This document shows positions 1 to 11,221 of a DNA stretch of 64,000 nucleotides, piece after piece. Each line of letters begins with the position of its first letter. The first letter of the stretch is position 1. The notes below the pieces were generated by a model, which did not search any database, was not told the DNA's origin, and saw only the letters and a list, made by a program, of their open reading frames with translations. Both the position numbers and the translations under genes were made by a program. The DNA is from Adenophora triphylla var. japonica (Eukaryota; Streptophyta; Magnoliopsida; Asterales; Campanulaceae), in contig JAFEMH010001246.1 of assembly GCA_022495995.1 (NCBI GenBank), positions 124,001-188,000 of the forward strand, in the 5' to 3' direction.

Positions 1-250
1 GATACCGAAAGAGGGTCTTCGCTCGTTCATCGATCAAGGCCTAGAGTTCAAGCAAGTTGAAGAACGAAGTTTGTGATTCGATATCACACAATCAAATCGT
101 TCGATAGCTCAAGAACGGAAAGCGTTCAAGGTTGGTATAATTCTATCTCATAGGAATTTAAATTAATTGTATAGAACGGATCCTAGGGCTTCTTGGGTTT
201 TATATTTTTAATGCTTAATTCCGCTGCGCATGGACCCGTAAAACCCAACA
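1..250 (+). repeat. 3' end of the copia 5' LTR
   Basis: Nearly identical to 6361-6610; I see about four substitutions in 250 bp. It ends in CA just before the primer binding site. Confidence 0.93.
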
Positions 251-251
251 G

Positions 252-263
252 TGGTATCAGAGC
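252..263 (+). other. Primer binding site, initiator Met-tRNA
   Basis: TGGTATCAGAGC, the usual plant copia primer site, one base after the LTR. Confidence 0.93.
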
Positions 264-490
264 CCCGTTCGTATGATTAAGTTTGAATTAACATGCTAGA
301 TTTAAGATATAAATTGTTTATATGCTTATTGCATGTTTTGTATGCGATAGAATTTTTAATTGTTTATGTGAAACAATGTGAAAATCGTTTTCGAATTATG
401 CTGAATTAAATATGTAAAAGGTTGTTTTATGTGATTTAATTGGTTGCGATCTGAATTGGTTCGAATACGGAAAATCACATGTCAGCTTAG

Positions 491-592
491 GTCGCGCGAC
501 ATGATGAGCCATGTGGAATTCTGGTTATACGGCTGTTAGGTCGCGCGACATATCAAGCCTTTGGGCGATGTTGTCACGCGACATAATAAGCC
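491..592 (+). promoter_or_regulatory. Three GTCGCGCGAC-type palindromes in the copia leader
   Basis: Decamers start at 491 (GTCGCGCGAC), 540 (same) and 573 (GTCACGCGAC). Each is followed by an AT-rich tail ending in AGCC, for example ACATAATAAGCC at 581-592. The last two are 33 bp apart, the same spacing as the pair in this element's own LTR (6105 and 6138). The function is inferred from placement only. Confidence 0.6.
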
Positions 593-1679
593 AAAGCTGG
601 GCGAGAATCGGTTTGTTCAAATTTTTTACGCTATTTTGTGATTGTGTTTACAATCTGATATGTTCATATGAAAATCTGGATGTTATAAAATTGAGTTTAT
701 AAGACCATGCTAGATTGATTCATTGATATGCATGATTAATTGATTAAAAATGTGATTTTAATAATTATTGCGTTGCATGTTTTTTTTGTTCTTACATGCT
801 AAGAATTTTTAATTAGATGTTTAGTTCAAACATGATATTTAGTTTCCTAATATGTTTAGATTTAGACATTGTAAATTTTGGATCTTATGATTATTTATGG
901 AAACAAGTCATAAATACGCGAAATTTAAAAGGAAACTGATTGTTTAGAAAAAGGTGGGGATTATGTTGCCTAATCAGAGTTGATTTCTAATTATGCATGT
1001 CTAGGAGAGTTCTGTCTAAGGAAGAGTTAGTACTTAAGAAGTCCTTGTGGCTCACCTATCTTCCTGGGAACTTACCTGGTGCATGATTTTGACTATCTTT
1101 CTGATATGCTTATAATCTACCTTTAAAGAACCTTCATTTAACTTTTAAGTTCTTTATGCCAATTCATGATTAAACACTTGAGACCATTCGGATAGTTTTG
1201 GGTAGGCTTGCCATAGCAAGGTGCTTTGATTCTATTCGAATGCGAGCAAGATGAGGAAATGGTGGTTCCTATACGTTTAAAATGGATGAACTTAATTGGG
1301 TTATCAAAATGGTTTTGGACCCAAGGCATAAGATGAGATTAAAATATGCTTGGACATATGATGTCTTAAATAAATCTCATAAAAGATCCTAAGAGTCATA
1401 TACGATATGATTGATGTTTTCTACCTAATTAGTTTAATCTTGAGCGGTGCGCCATAGCGTACTTGAGATTAAATTAAAGTTGGATCTTAGCCCATTAAAT
1501 GCATATTATGCTTATTTGCATTGGAAGGTGTATGATTTAGTGGGAGTATTTGTAAAATACATTATTTGCTCTTAAATGATAAATGTGTTGATATTGATAT
1601 GTGTTCATATAATTTGTATATTTTGTTGTAGAAATAGCATTACATAATGATAATTGCGATTCGTCCTTATGAAGGACAA
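593..1679 (+). other. Copia leader and unrecognisable gag 5' region
   Basis: AT-rich, with no open frame longer than a few tens of codons. By position it should hold the leader and the start of gag. I cannot recognise gag residues with confidence before about 1680. Confidence 0.5.
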
Positions 1680-2165
1680 AGTTCGAAAGGAACAATACAT
1701 AATGTGTACGTTCTTGACGAATCCGTTCCTACTGAACCCATTGCAAATGTTGCAAAGGGCAAATAAGGAAGCAACATTAGAAACATAGTGATGATTCTGA
1801 CAATATTGCTTGCCTTGTATTTGCCACCATGTTTAAAGGCTCTTATGAAGAACCTTGAGCACATGATAACTATTCTTTTGTTCTAGCACACCGCATAAAG
1901 GAAATGTTCCAAATGCGAACTAGGCAAAAGATATATGTTGTATGATGAAAGAAGTAGCAATCCGCAAATTGTGTTAATGGTTGACACAATAAAAGGGTTC
2001 ATAAAGGAAGGAAAAGAAGGTAAAGCAAAAGTTGCTAAACCTAGGACAAATGTTGTCAAAGCCGAAGAGGCCAAACCCAAAGTGTCTCAAAAGGATGCAT
2101 TTTGCTATCATTGCAATAAGATTGTCATTGGAAGCAAAGTTGCAAGGCTTATTAGGAAGGCCTAA
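1680..2165 (+). pseudogene. Copia gag remnant with damaged zinc knuckle
   Basis: The clearest piece is 1935-2165. It reads a lysine-rich linker and then CYHCNK near its end, the first half of a CCHC zinc knuckle that in intact gag binds the genomic RNA. The second half is scrambled and a stop follows. Upstream, several frames hold short gag-like fragments separated by stops. Gag is the structural protein of the cytoplasmic particle. This copy cannot make it. Confidence 0.7.
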
Positions 2166-3640
2166 AAGGTGAAGAAGGGCAATATGATTGCTACTACTTC
2201 AAGTATCTATATGATAGATATTTTCCCTTCGACTTCTTGTTCTTGGGTATATGATACCGGATTGGATCCCACATTTGTTTAAATGTGCAAGGAACAAATA
2301 ATAGAAAGCCACTCAAATAAGGTAAATTAAACCTATGCATGGGAATGGAGCAAGAGTTGCAACATTAGTCATAAGGGACTTATGAAGTCACTTTGCCTTG
2401 TGAAGTAGTACTTGTTTTGAATAAATATGACTACGTTCCGAATTTGAGTAGGAGTATTATTTCCGTTTCTTAAATGGATGATGAAGGATATAATTTTCTT
2501 ATTTTCAATAAGAAGTTTTATATTCATTTATTGATATGCCTTATTGTATTGCATATGTCATTGAATGGTCTTCATATCCTTGAAGATGAGATACAAAATA
2601 ATATTGAAGATATCTAAAATATAAATGGGAATTCTGAACCAAACAATATGAACAACGCGTTCATATGGCATTGCCGGCTTGGTCAAATAAATAAGAAACA
2701 TATATCTAAACTCCATTAACATGGACTTTTAGACTCATATGACCATAAATCATTTGAGGAATGTGGATCTTATTTATTGGGATTATCGACCAGACCACCC
2801 TACACTAAGAGTAGTGGGAGGGCTAGTGACTTATTGGTCATTATACATGAGATGTATGTGGACTGTTAAGTAGCATTGCTAGGGGAAGACTTCGGTATTT
2901 CATCACATTTCACTAAAGACTTATCTAGATATGACGATGTCTATCTGATGAAGTCCAAAGGTGAATCGTTTGAGATGTTTCGAACATTTCAAGATGATAT
3001 ACAAAACAACTTGGTAAAACTATTAAGTACTTCAATTAGATCGAGGTGGTGAATATTTGAGCCAAGAGTTTGACAATCATCTCAAAACTATGAAATCGTT
3101 TCAAAGTTGACTCCACCCGGAACATCACATTGTATGGTGTGTCTATAGGAGGAAGTGAACCTTGTAGGACATGGTTCATTCGATGATGTGTCAAGTTGAC
3201 TTTCCTAATTCCTTTTGAGGATATGCATTAGAAATAATGCGGTTACACTGAATTGAGTCCTTACTAAATCGGTTCCTAAGGCCCCACATGAGATGTGGCA
3301 TGGAAGAAAACTTAGTTTGTCTTTCATGAAGATTTGGGGTTGCGAATCTTATGTAAAGAGACTTGTCTCTTATAAGTTAGCACCAAATCTGACAAGGTTA
3401 TTTTCGGATATTGATTTTACAACCACAAAGAGAACAAAATGTTTGTTGCTCTATTTGATTTGTTTTTGAGAAATAGTTTCTCAATAAAGAATCTAGTGGG
3501 AGTAAAATTAATCTTGAAGAGAGTTCAAGAACCTGAAAATAATATGGATCCAAGAGTAGAGACGGAACCAAGTTCATAAAGGAGTTGTGGAACCGGTTCA
3601 AGATGCACAAGTCAATCGTAGATCGGATAGGTTACGATCC
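2166..3640 (+). pseudogene. Copia protease, GAG-pre-integrase and integrase remnants
   Basis: Around 2240 a frame reads WVYDTG, the region of the copia protease active site. Around 2655-2700 a frame reads WHCRLGQINKKHISKL, the GAG-pre-integrase zinc-binding H-H motif. Integrase-like text continues with many frame changes to about 3300. Intact versions cleave the polyprotein and insert the cDNA. Here stops and shifts occur every few dozen codons. Confidence 0.7.
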
Positions 3641-4500
3641 GAACCCAAGTAATATTGATTTTTTGTTTCGGAAAGTAATAATGTGGAAGTCATTGAGAAT
3701 GACAATCCTACTTCCTATCTTGAGGCGATGTCCACTCCTAATTTGGATAAATGGTTAGGAACCATGGAATCCGAATTACAATCCATGTTTGACAATCAAG
3801 TTTGGAACTTGATTGAGCTACCTAAAAGTGTAAAAACTAAAGGGTGCAAGTAGGTCTTCAAGACCAATATGGATGGGAAGGTGTGTACTTTCATGACTAA
3901 GGATTGTAACAAAGGGATTTAGGCAAATTCATAGTATTGACTATGTTGAAACCTTTTTCGCCAGTTACAATGTCGAAGTCTGTTAGATTTTCAATTGCCA
4001 TTATCACATATTGTGACTATGTGATATGACAAATGGATGTGTATTAATGATGTGTATAGTACACAACCCGAATAGTTTGATGATCCAAGAAACTCTAATA
4101 GAGTATGCATGTTGCAAAGATCTGTGAGATGGGTGGAAGCAAGCTTAAAGGAATTGGAATCTTCGTTTTGATGAATTGCTCAAAGAGTTTGACTTTATCA
4201 AGTACGAAGATGAAACTTGTGTATGCATGAAATTCAGTGGGAGCGTAGTATTATTTCTATTGTTTTATTACAATGATAGAAAAACAAGTTCCGACACTTA
4301 AGACTGTCAAGTCTTGGTCAAGGAAAGTTTTCTCAATGAAAGATATGGGTAAAGCCGCTTACATCCTTGGCATCAAGATCTATAGAGATAAATCTAAAAG
4401 GATAAATTGGTTTGAGTCAAAATACTTACATTGACAAGGTTCTTAGAAGAGTCTAAGAAAAGTGTCTTGTCAATGGGTCATGGTATTTTCTCTTAGCAAT
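3641..4500 (+). pseudogene. Copia reverse transcriptase remnant
   Basis: Around 3720-3900 a frame reads WLGTMESELQSM and QVWNLIELP, the conserved start of the copia reverse transcriptase domain, followed by an in-frame stop before VFKTNMDGK. Later RT motifs survive only as fragments. I see no clean YVDD catalytic motif. Non-functional. Confidence 0.75.
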
Positions 4501-5200
4501 AGTCATTGTCTTATGACAAGTGATGAGCAAAAAGGAAATGAATGAAGTTTCATATGCTTCGGCATTTGGATCTGTCATGTATGCCATGATTTGTACTAGA
4601 CCCGACGTCTCGTATGCTCTAAGCATGACGAGTCGATACCAATTTGATCATGTTGAGAACCATTGGATGACAGTCAAGATGATCCTTAAGTACTTAAGAA
4701 GAACTAAGGATATGTTCTTGACATATGAAAGGTTGGAAGTTAATCTTGTTGTAATGGTTACAAAGATGCTAGCTTCCAAACTGACAAAGTTATTTTAAAA
4801 TCGCAATTAGGATTTGTGTTTGTTCTTATTAGAGGTGCAATTTTGATTGGAAGAGTTCCAAGCAGAAATTGTAGCCAATTCTACTACTAAGGCCATATTT
4901 TAGCAACATATGATGAAGCTGAAAGAGGCAGTTTGGATCAAAAGTTCATTTAGTATTTTGGAAACACTCCAAGTGTTTTTCCAAGTATCACTAATCGGCG
5001 AAACTTTTGTTATGACAATAGTGGTGCCACTTGTGCAAACAATGGAACCAAGGTCACAACAGTGATCCAAACACTCACTTAGACGTTTTTCGAGGAATTC
5101 ATAAAGAATGAGAAGACGTTAAGATATACAAAATATCAACCGATGATGACATAAGGAATTCACTAACAAAAACCCTCGCACAAGCAGAAGCATGATGGTC
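4501..5200 (+). pseudogene. Copia RT end and RNase H remnant
   Basis: The open stretch 4520-4798 reads YAMICTRPDVSYALSM and LKYLRRTKDM, a very typical copia pol segment between RT and RNase H. After 4798 the RNase H part breaks. Fragments resembling the C-terminal end (DDIRNSLTKTLAQ) are visible near 5145-5185. RNase H would degrade the RNA strand after minus-strand synthesis. Confidence 0.8.
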
Positions 5201-5244
5201 ATGTTAAATCCATGAGTATTCGATACATAAATGGAGCCTAGTGC

Positions 5245-5255
5245 AAGTGGGAGAC
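5245..5255 (+). other. Copia polypurine tract
   Basis: AAGTGGGAGA immediately before the 3' LTR, the expected plus-strand primer. Confidence 0.85.
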
Positions 5256-6610
5256 TGTTGGTGTAATGCCCTAGGCTTTAGTTATGTTTAACTGAAAACC
5301 GTTATGTATCATCTTTATCGTTTATGTTTATTATTTAATTATTATATAGTTTGCATATTTATTGTAATAATCTCCGTCCCTAATTATTAAGAGAATAATT
5401 AGTATAATTGTCAATGGATAATCATATGATGATTATATGCATAGAGATGCACATTGAAATTATGGGTACTTGTTAGAGAACAAGTGACTGGACTTGACCC
5501 GTATGAGATTTATGTCATGGTCAAATGTCATAAGTAAATCTCATAAGGTTACTTCATTTAGTTCCTAGACCTGAGATTATCATGACCTTACATATGATGA
5601 AAAGTCATGTTTGATTTTAGTCAAACGATATCTTAACACGATATCTATAAAGGCTATCTTTGGCATGATCGGATTCATGATGGGAAGGATGATAAATCAA
5701 GATGGAATTTGTCCCTCGAAAGAGAGATGTTTTGCTTGGGCCCCTCGATGTGTGATAATGATGAAAGTGTATGGCCGTACCCCAATATGATTGGAATTAT
5801 CATTATACTCAAAGAATCGAGAAAGCATTGAACAAAGACAAGTTGACAAGGACCATGACTTGTGTTCAATATAACATCGTGAGACAAAGGGAGAAATGGA
5901 AGTACACCATTGGAAACGTGAACTCTTACGTTACATTATTTGGGTAGACATAATGGCTTGCTAGAGTCCGCTTATGTCTTATGAGGTTCGATATGATCAA
6001 ACTCATTGCCAACATAATGTAATCCTATTGGGTCACACACAACTAGAATGAATTGGTTAAACCGGAGGAAGAATGATTGAGAGTCTCTGTAACTGGCTAC
6101 ATATGTCACGCGACATACTAAGCCATTGGCTTAATATACCGCGCGACATATCAAGCCCATACGCGGTTTGACAGCCTGTTCTCCTAATACGATTAGGAGA
6201 CGTATTCATACTATTGTAGTATAAATATGGGAGGTCTGTCAGACCTAATTCTCTAGCCGAAATTTTCAAGCAAAATTCATAATCAAATACTCTCAATATT
6301 CTTCAAGGTTTAGATCTAGCAATCATCAAGAAGTTGTTCTTGAATTCATTCAAAGGTGTGGATACCGAAAGAGGGTCTTCGCTCGTTCATCGATCAAGGC
6401 CTAGAGTTCAAGCAAGTTGAAGAACGAAGTTTGTGATTCGATATCACACAATCAAATCGTTCGATAGCTCAAGAACGGAAAGCATTCAAGGTTGGTATAA
6501 TTCTATCTCATAGGAATTTAAATTAATTGTATAGAACGGATCCTAGGGCTTCTTGGGTTTTATGTTTTTAATGCTTAATTCCGCTGCGCATGGACCCGTA
6601 AAATTCAACA
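5256..6610 (+). repeat. Copia 3' LTR (1355 bp)
   Basis: Starts TGTTGGTGTAATG after the purine tract and ends CA at 6610, where the copy of 1-250 stops. The TATA box TATAAATA lies at 6220-6227, preceded by a 9-bp-stem hairpin (6180-6200, TCTCCTAAT/ATTAGGAGA) and two CG palindromes. Confidence 0.93.
6105..6227 (+). promoter_or_regulatory. Copia LTR promoter: palindrome pair, hairpin, TATA box
   Basis: Decamers GTCACGCGAC (6105-6114) and ACCGCGCGAC (6138-6147) start 33 bp apart, each followed by a tail ending AAGCC. A perfect hairpin sits at 6180-6200, then TATAAATA at 6220-6227. Transcription of the genomic RNA should start about 30 bp downstream. Confidence 0.65.
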
Positions 6611-6670
6611 CTCCATTAATCATCAAAATTCCAAGGATCCTAGACTTGTTCCTAACTATCTAGTGGCCTT

Positions 6671-6714
6671 GAACTACGACCATGGCTTAATTCCTCCGGG
6701 ATACATAGGTAGCC
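6671..6714 (+). repeat. Conserved CTACG...AGCC block, copy 1
   Basis: GAACTACG, then GGCTTAATTCC, then ATACATAGGTAGCC. First of seven related blocks in gypsy 3' regions here; the second arm has CATAG instead of CGTAG. Confidence 0.7.
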
Positions 6715-6965
6715 TTTCAAAAAGGTCCAGCCATCCGACCGTAGTGGTCACCCCTTTCATCCATCACTCCTCAATGGTACATGAACCTTTCAAAAAGGTC
6801 CAGCCATCCGACCGCAGTGGTCACCCCTTCCTTCATCACTCCTTAGTGGTGAGGTAGCCTTTCAAAAAGGTCCAGCCATCCGACCGCAGTGGTCACCCTT
6901 TTCATTCATCACTCCTCAGTGGTGAGGTAGCCTTTCAAAAGGTCCAGCTATCTGACCACATTGGT
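6705..6965 (+). repeat. Tandem array in the Gy2a 3' untranslated region
   Basis: About four imperfect units of roughly 65-70 bp, each with GTAGCCTTTCAAAAAGGTCC, CAGCCATCCGACCGCAGTGG and a pyrimidine-rich stretch. CCTTTCAAAAAGG is itself an inverted repeat. Non-coding. Confidence 0.8.
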
Positions 6966-7080
6966 CACTCCCTTCATTTGGCATATCCCCAGTAGGATCA
7001 GCCATTTGACCTCCTAGGTCACTTTCTCTCCATCCTCCTAGCAAGGGATCAGTTTTTTTCGCCTTTCCCCAGTGGATTCC

Positions 7081-7124
7081 GAACTACGATCATGGCTTGA
7101 TTCCTCCGGGATACGTAGGTAGCC
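7081..7124 (+). repeat. Conserved CTACG...CGTAG...AGCC block, copy 2
   Basis: GAACTACG, GGCTTGATTCC, ATACGTAGGTAGCC. CTACG can pair with CGTAG and GGCT with AGCC, in an interleaved order. Confidence 0.7.
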
Positions 7125-7179
7125 TACTTTAGGTTCAGCCAATTTTTCACATATGACACCATTTCCCCAGTCGATTCTT

Positions 7180-7222
7180 AACTACGATCATGGCTTGATT
7201 CCTCCGCGATACTTAGGTAGCC
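7180..7222 (+). repeat. Conserved CTACG...AGCC block, copy 3
   Basis: AACTACG, GGCTTGATTCC, ATACTTAGGTAGCC; CGTAG is changed to CTTAG. Confidence 0.65.
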
Positions 7223-7301
7223 TTCCAAAGGTTCAGCCACTCGACCTCCTTGGTCAACCAATCTATCTCGGCAGTTTGCCTGATTGAATTCATTTTATCG
7301 A

Positions 7302-7342
7302 CAATCCCACTTGCCCTGCAAGTGCCGTTGCCGAGGGGCTTC
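7302..7342 (+). other. Two-stem hairpin abutting the polypurine tract (Gy2a)
   Basis: Outer stem CAAT/GTTG (7302-7305 with 7327-7330), 2-nt bulges, inner stem CACTTGC/GCAAGTG (7308-7314 with 7318-7324) and a 3-nt loop. The purine tract CCGAGGGGCTTC follows at 7331-7342 and the LTR starts at 7343. One outer pair is T-G, acceptable in RNA. Confidence 0.75.
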
Positions 7343-9141
7343 TGTAAGTACCCAAATCTGGCTCATGCCTTCCGATTAAGTTTTTCGGCAATTCCGCGAA
7401 CTTTCATAAAGTTCAGGGGCGATTCGGAAACTTTTCCAAACTTTCCAAGGGATGAAGAACCTGGTAGGAATTAAAATTATAGGCAGGATCTCGCTGGAAT
7501 GAAGCTTCCAGCTACTACCTTGCATGAATCTAGAAGCAGGTTGACTCCTCAGTGGATAACGCCGGACGGCTTCTTTTGCAGAAGGTTAACGCCGGGCGGC
7601 TTCTTTAGGAAGCACACTGCAGCCTATAAATAGAGGTCTCCTCTACCCAATTTAAAAGGACAATTAAGCATTGTTACTCTGCCAAATTGAAAACTCAAAT
7701 TTCCAGAAGCTGAAACATCCCAAAAACCACCTCCCTCCTCCATAAAATCCTTCCAAAACCATTCCTACATAGGAAAATCCCCAAGGGAGATAGAGAAAAT
7801 CACCATTGGTAATCTCTCCTTCCTTTTCCATTAAAATACTCTTAATATATTGCTTTATTCATTACTTGTCATTTATCTTGCCTTTATTTGTCAATTACTT
7901 TGACTATTTGCTATAAAGTTCCTATCTTTACCATGTAGATATCATTTTCCCCATTTCCCCTACACAGGTGATTCATGGGGAATCCTTTTCCAAGGATGAA
8001 CAAGGGTCCACAAGTGGCTTGTTCTAGGGAAGATTCACCACATGATGATGTGAAATCCCCTCATTTTTATCACACAAAAATGCAATCTTTACTCTCATTA
8101 TTTCATTCCCCTCCCTTGGCCTAGCTTTCAAGGATTTTCCACCTTATAAGGTTTTAAAGGACATAGAAAAGCCATAAATGTAATCCCTTTACATTATATC
8201 TTTAGCTTTAGATAATGTTCATTACGTTATTTACCTTTAAAATGCAATCTTTACCTTTCAATGTCATCCCCCCATGTCCCTTTTGGTTGGATCACTCTCC
8301 GAGGATTGTCTAGTAGCCTTTTAAGGCATAAAAGACATAGTATGAGTATAAAGATCCAATCTTTATATCCCCTCCCTTAGTCTCCTTGGTTCTTGGAGCA
8401 TCCCGTGGTGTGGATTGGTATAAAGACCTCATCTTTACATCGTTTCCGCCACTAAAATGCCATAGTCATAGTCCCTTTACAAGAGGATGAATCTTAGTCC
8501 TGACATCTCCGATCATCACTTGAGAAGAGCATAAATGTCCCTACAAAGCTCAATCGTCTCAAGATGTAGGATTGATGGGCAAAGACTCCTCCTTTTCTAA
8601 AGAGTCTCATTCTTGGACTATAAAAGGTGTCCTCTCTCGATCACATATGACCAAGTCCCTAAAGAACATTGGTTTAAGATACACCAAGGCTCTTACGCCT
8701 ACTATGGTTGATTAACCCAACGGGAGGGTAAAAAGGTCACGTAATGATGATCACAAGTCCAAGATGAGCACGGGATCATAATCCCGAAAATATCAAATCC
8801 AAGAAATCCCGAGCTATAACCTTCTTATATGATTTATATGTCCGACAGATAACTTGGCACATTCCCTCCTTTTTCAAAACACACACACACACACACGAGC
8901 GCACAAAACAAGCACAAATTTTGAATCTAGGAAGACTTGCTTTTGCAAGGCTCTTTGGGTGAACGCGATCCATTCTTCCCAAAGAGTAACTTAACCTCCG
9001 GATCCTTATCCTTTTTTTCAAAGTTTTGAGGAAATCAAAATGGCGTGGCGACTCCGTTTTTCAATAAAATCGGTGTCTTCAAACTGAGGTGAAGCGACAA
9101 CCCTATAAAAATCTGTTCGATCCCGAGGGCCCACATTCACA
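7343..9141 (+). repeat. Gy2a 3' LTR (about 1799 bp)
   Basis: Starts TGTAAGTACCC and ends ACATTCACA, the same ends as the LTR at 47581-49324. TATAAATA is at 7625-7632. The second half is AT-rich with CATCTTT/CCTTT-type repeats. It ends in the GGCGTGGCGACTCC region, as in the other gypsy LTRs. Confidence 0.85.
7561..7632 (+). promoter_or_regulatory. Gy2a LTR promoter: GCCGNNCGGC pair and TATA box
   Basis: GCCGGACGGC at 7561-7570 and GCCGGGCGGC at 7591-7600, exactly 30 bp apart, each followed by TTCTTT. TATAAATA begins at 7625. Confidence 0.65.
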
Positions 9142-9654
9142 GTTTCCCAAACGACTATTGGCCGTAGTTAGCATTTATCTAGTGATCCACCTTGCTTTTT
9201 ATGTTCATGCACGGGAAGGGCTGAACAAAGAGTGTTAAGGATTTATACACATTGGTGTATCTAATCGCTTAAGGTTTTAGATGATTGGTAACTTCATATC
9301 TTGTTATGCTTTAGAATCCTAAACAAGAGCATTAAAGTAAGATTCTAGACCTTCCAAATTAAACCTAATAGTGGGAACACCAGGTGACGGATATGTTGAA
9401 TGAGTGAGGCAGGCCATGTAAGATCTAAGAAAGAATAAACTTGCATTATTGTGAAATATGTCTGACCAAACTCTAAAAAAATGTTGGTTCCCCTTCTCGG
9501 ATGTGATTTATTGTGTACATAATGTTAAGAGTGATGATGTTGAAGTTGGTTTAAGCCGACTAAAATGAATGGAAAAGCTTTACCCATATATATTTTTACA
9601 GCTTTTTAATACATGTATCATTCCAGAATAGGTAGAAGCTTGATTTATTGAACT
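9142..9654. other. Intergenic, nothing recognised
   Basis: No open frame, repeat or RNA gene recognised. It flanks the Gy2a LTR on the right. Confidence 0.5.
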
Positions 9655-9663
9655 GAAAATTAG

Positions 9664-10114
9664 CACAAAATCTGGGGAGAAACGCGTTTCTCCGTCGCTT
9701 ATGGAGAAACGGGGCTTGTTATGTCGCGCGACATACATAGCCACAAAAACTGGATATCACTTCATCAGCTTCTGGATATCCAGAAGCTTTGGAAAGGATA
9801 TCCAGAAGCTTTAAAAAGGATATCCGAAGCTTTGTAAGGACATCCGAAACCAAATATTTTTTACGGATATCCTTTACAAAACTTCTGATATCCATTTCAA
9901 AGCTACGGATATCGAGGAGCTTTGTAAAGGATATCCAAAAAAAAATACTTGGTTTACGGATATCCTTTACAAAGCTTCTGGATATCCATTTCAAAAGCTT
10001 CACGGATATCCGAAGCTTTGTAAGAATATCACGCTAATTTACTTATGTCGCGCGACATAATAAGCCCGTTTCTCCATACGCGACGGAGAAACGCGTTTCT
10101 CCCCAGACGCACTC
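9664..10114. mobile_element. MULE-type MITE with self-complementary ends
   Basis: 451 bp between 9-bp direct repeats GAAAATTAG (9655-9663 and 10115-10123), the duplication length of Mutator-like elements. Both ends carry the palindrome GGAGAAACGCGTTTCTCC, then a TTATGGAGAAACGG-like block, then ATGTCGCGCGACAT. These form inverted repeats of about 65 bp. The interior is an array of GGATATCC-centred palindromes. No coding capacity. A related, larger copy spans 24240-40648. Confidence 0.8.
9770..10035. repeat. GGATATCC palindrome array inside the MITE
   Basis: Repeated GGATATCC or GATATC cores joined by AGCTT and AAAGGAT stretches, some as TTCTGGATATCCAGAAG. The same motif fills 40215-40605. Confidence 0.8.
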
Positions 10115-10123
10115 GAAAATTAG

Positions 10124-10374
10124 AGATCATTTTAAAGTTCACTATATATCTTTTATTATTTAAAATTTATAGTTTGAATTTGTGGAAAAAACATATGAAG
10201 AGCTACATATATACTCAATTTTTTCTTTTCTTTTTTTGTGTATCATATAGGTGCAGGTGAATCTTAGTGGGTACGTTGAACGTAGTCTATGTAGCAAAAT
10301 ATTGTAAGTTTTATCTGTTATATAGCGTGAATGTTATTACTCATTGTGATCACCTCCATGAAATTTTAATAACT
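10124..10374. other. Short intergenic stretch, nothing recognised
   Basis: AT-rich; small open frames only. Confidence 0.4.
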
Positions 10375-10376
10375 TA

Positions 10377-10665
10377 CTCCCTCCGTCCCGGCCGAAGCGT
10401 CACTTTTTACCCAAAATGGCGTCCCGTTTATAGCGTCACCCTTTCCTAAAAAGGAAACTTTTATTAATATTTTATTATCCCATCCACTATTCCCTCCACT
10501 AATTCTCTCTCCTCTACACTCACAACACTTTTAAAATTCACTATTTCCTTCACTAATTCTCTCTCCTATTTTTAAATTACACTCACAACATTTTTTCTTC
10601 CCACACTTTTCCTTAATTTGCGCGCCACCCCTAAAAGGGTGACGCTTCTACCGGGACGGAGGGAG
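10377..10665. mobile_element. Stowaway MITE (Tc1/mariner type)
   Basis: Ends CTCCCTCCGTCCC and GGGACGGAGGGAG, flanked by TA on both sides (10375-10376 and 10666-10667). Subterminal GGCGTCCCGTTTATAGCGTC and AAAGGGTGACGCTTC continue the inverted repeat. 289 bp, non-coding. Confidence 0.92.
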
Positions 10666-10917
10666 TATTATTTATTTTTTAGAGCTACTACGTAATTACT
10701 TATAGAAAGAAACTTTATATAGTTGGACATTGAGATAGAGAAGATTTGAGATAGTGAAGATTTGAAATAGTGAAGATATGTTTTTGTCGCTTCAACTGAA
10801 ATATTAGAGACATGTTTTTTTTTTTTTTGCCTTCGTTATTTGTGGATGTACCGACAATTTTAATGATAATTAATTATTTTTGATAATGTGTAGTATTTTG
10901 ATGAATATAATATTTTC

Positions 10918-10927
10918 ATATATATAG

Positions 10928-10979
<52 letters not shown>

Positions 10980-11195
10980 GTATACATGTATATGTATATG
11001 TATGTATACATATATGTATACATGTATATGTATATGTATGTATATATATGTATACATGTATATGTATATGTATGTATATGTATGTATATGTATGTGTATG
11101 TATATGTATGTATATGTATATGTATGTATATGTATATGTATATATATGTATATATATGTATATATATATGTATGTATATATATGTATATTATTTT
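10918..11195. repeat. TA/TATG microsatellite
   Basis: (TA)n grading into TATGTATA and TACATGTATATG units. The tyrosine/methionine/isoleucine-rich open frames in it are repeat artefacts. Confidence 0.95.
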
Positions 11196-11221
11196 TTCTT
11201 GGAGTAGCAATTAGATTAAAA

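Larger units (their letters stand above)
1..6610 (+). mobile_element. Ty1/copia LTR retrotransposon, degenerate, 5' end outside the window
   Basis: Positions 1-250 repeat at 6361-6610, so the window opens inside the 5' LTR. Order: LTR end, initiator-Met primer site, leader, gag zinc-knuckle remnant, protease/integrase remnant, reverse transcriptase and RNase H remnants, purine tract, 3' LTR. This gag-PR-INT-RT-RH order is that of Ty1/copia. The coding part has stops in every frame. The 3' LTR is followed directly by gypsy sequence (Gy2a), so the element inserted into that gypsy copy. The left target duplication is outside the window. Confidence 0.93.
6611..9141 (+). mobile_element. Gy2a: 3' end and 3' LTR of a Ty3/gypsy (Tat-like) element
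   Basis: Closely parallels 47000-49324 (Gy2b): the same tandem-repeat zone, the same CTACG/CGTAG blocks, hairpin plus purine tract, and an LTR beginning TGTAAGTACCC. The rest of the element lies beyond the inserted copia element, outside the window. No primer site follows 9141, so this is a 3' LTR. Confidence 0.85.
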
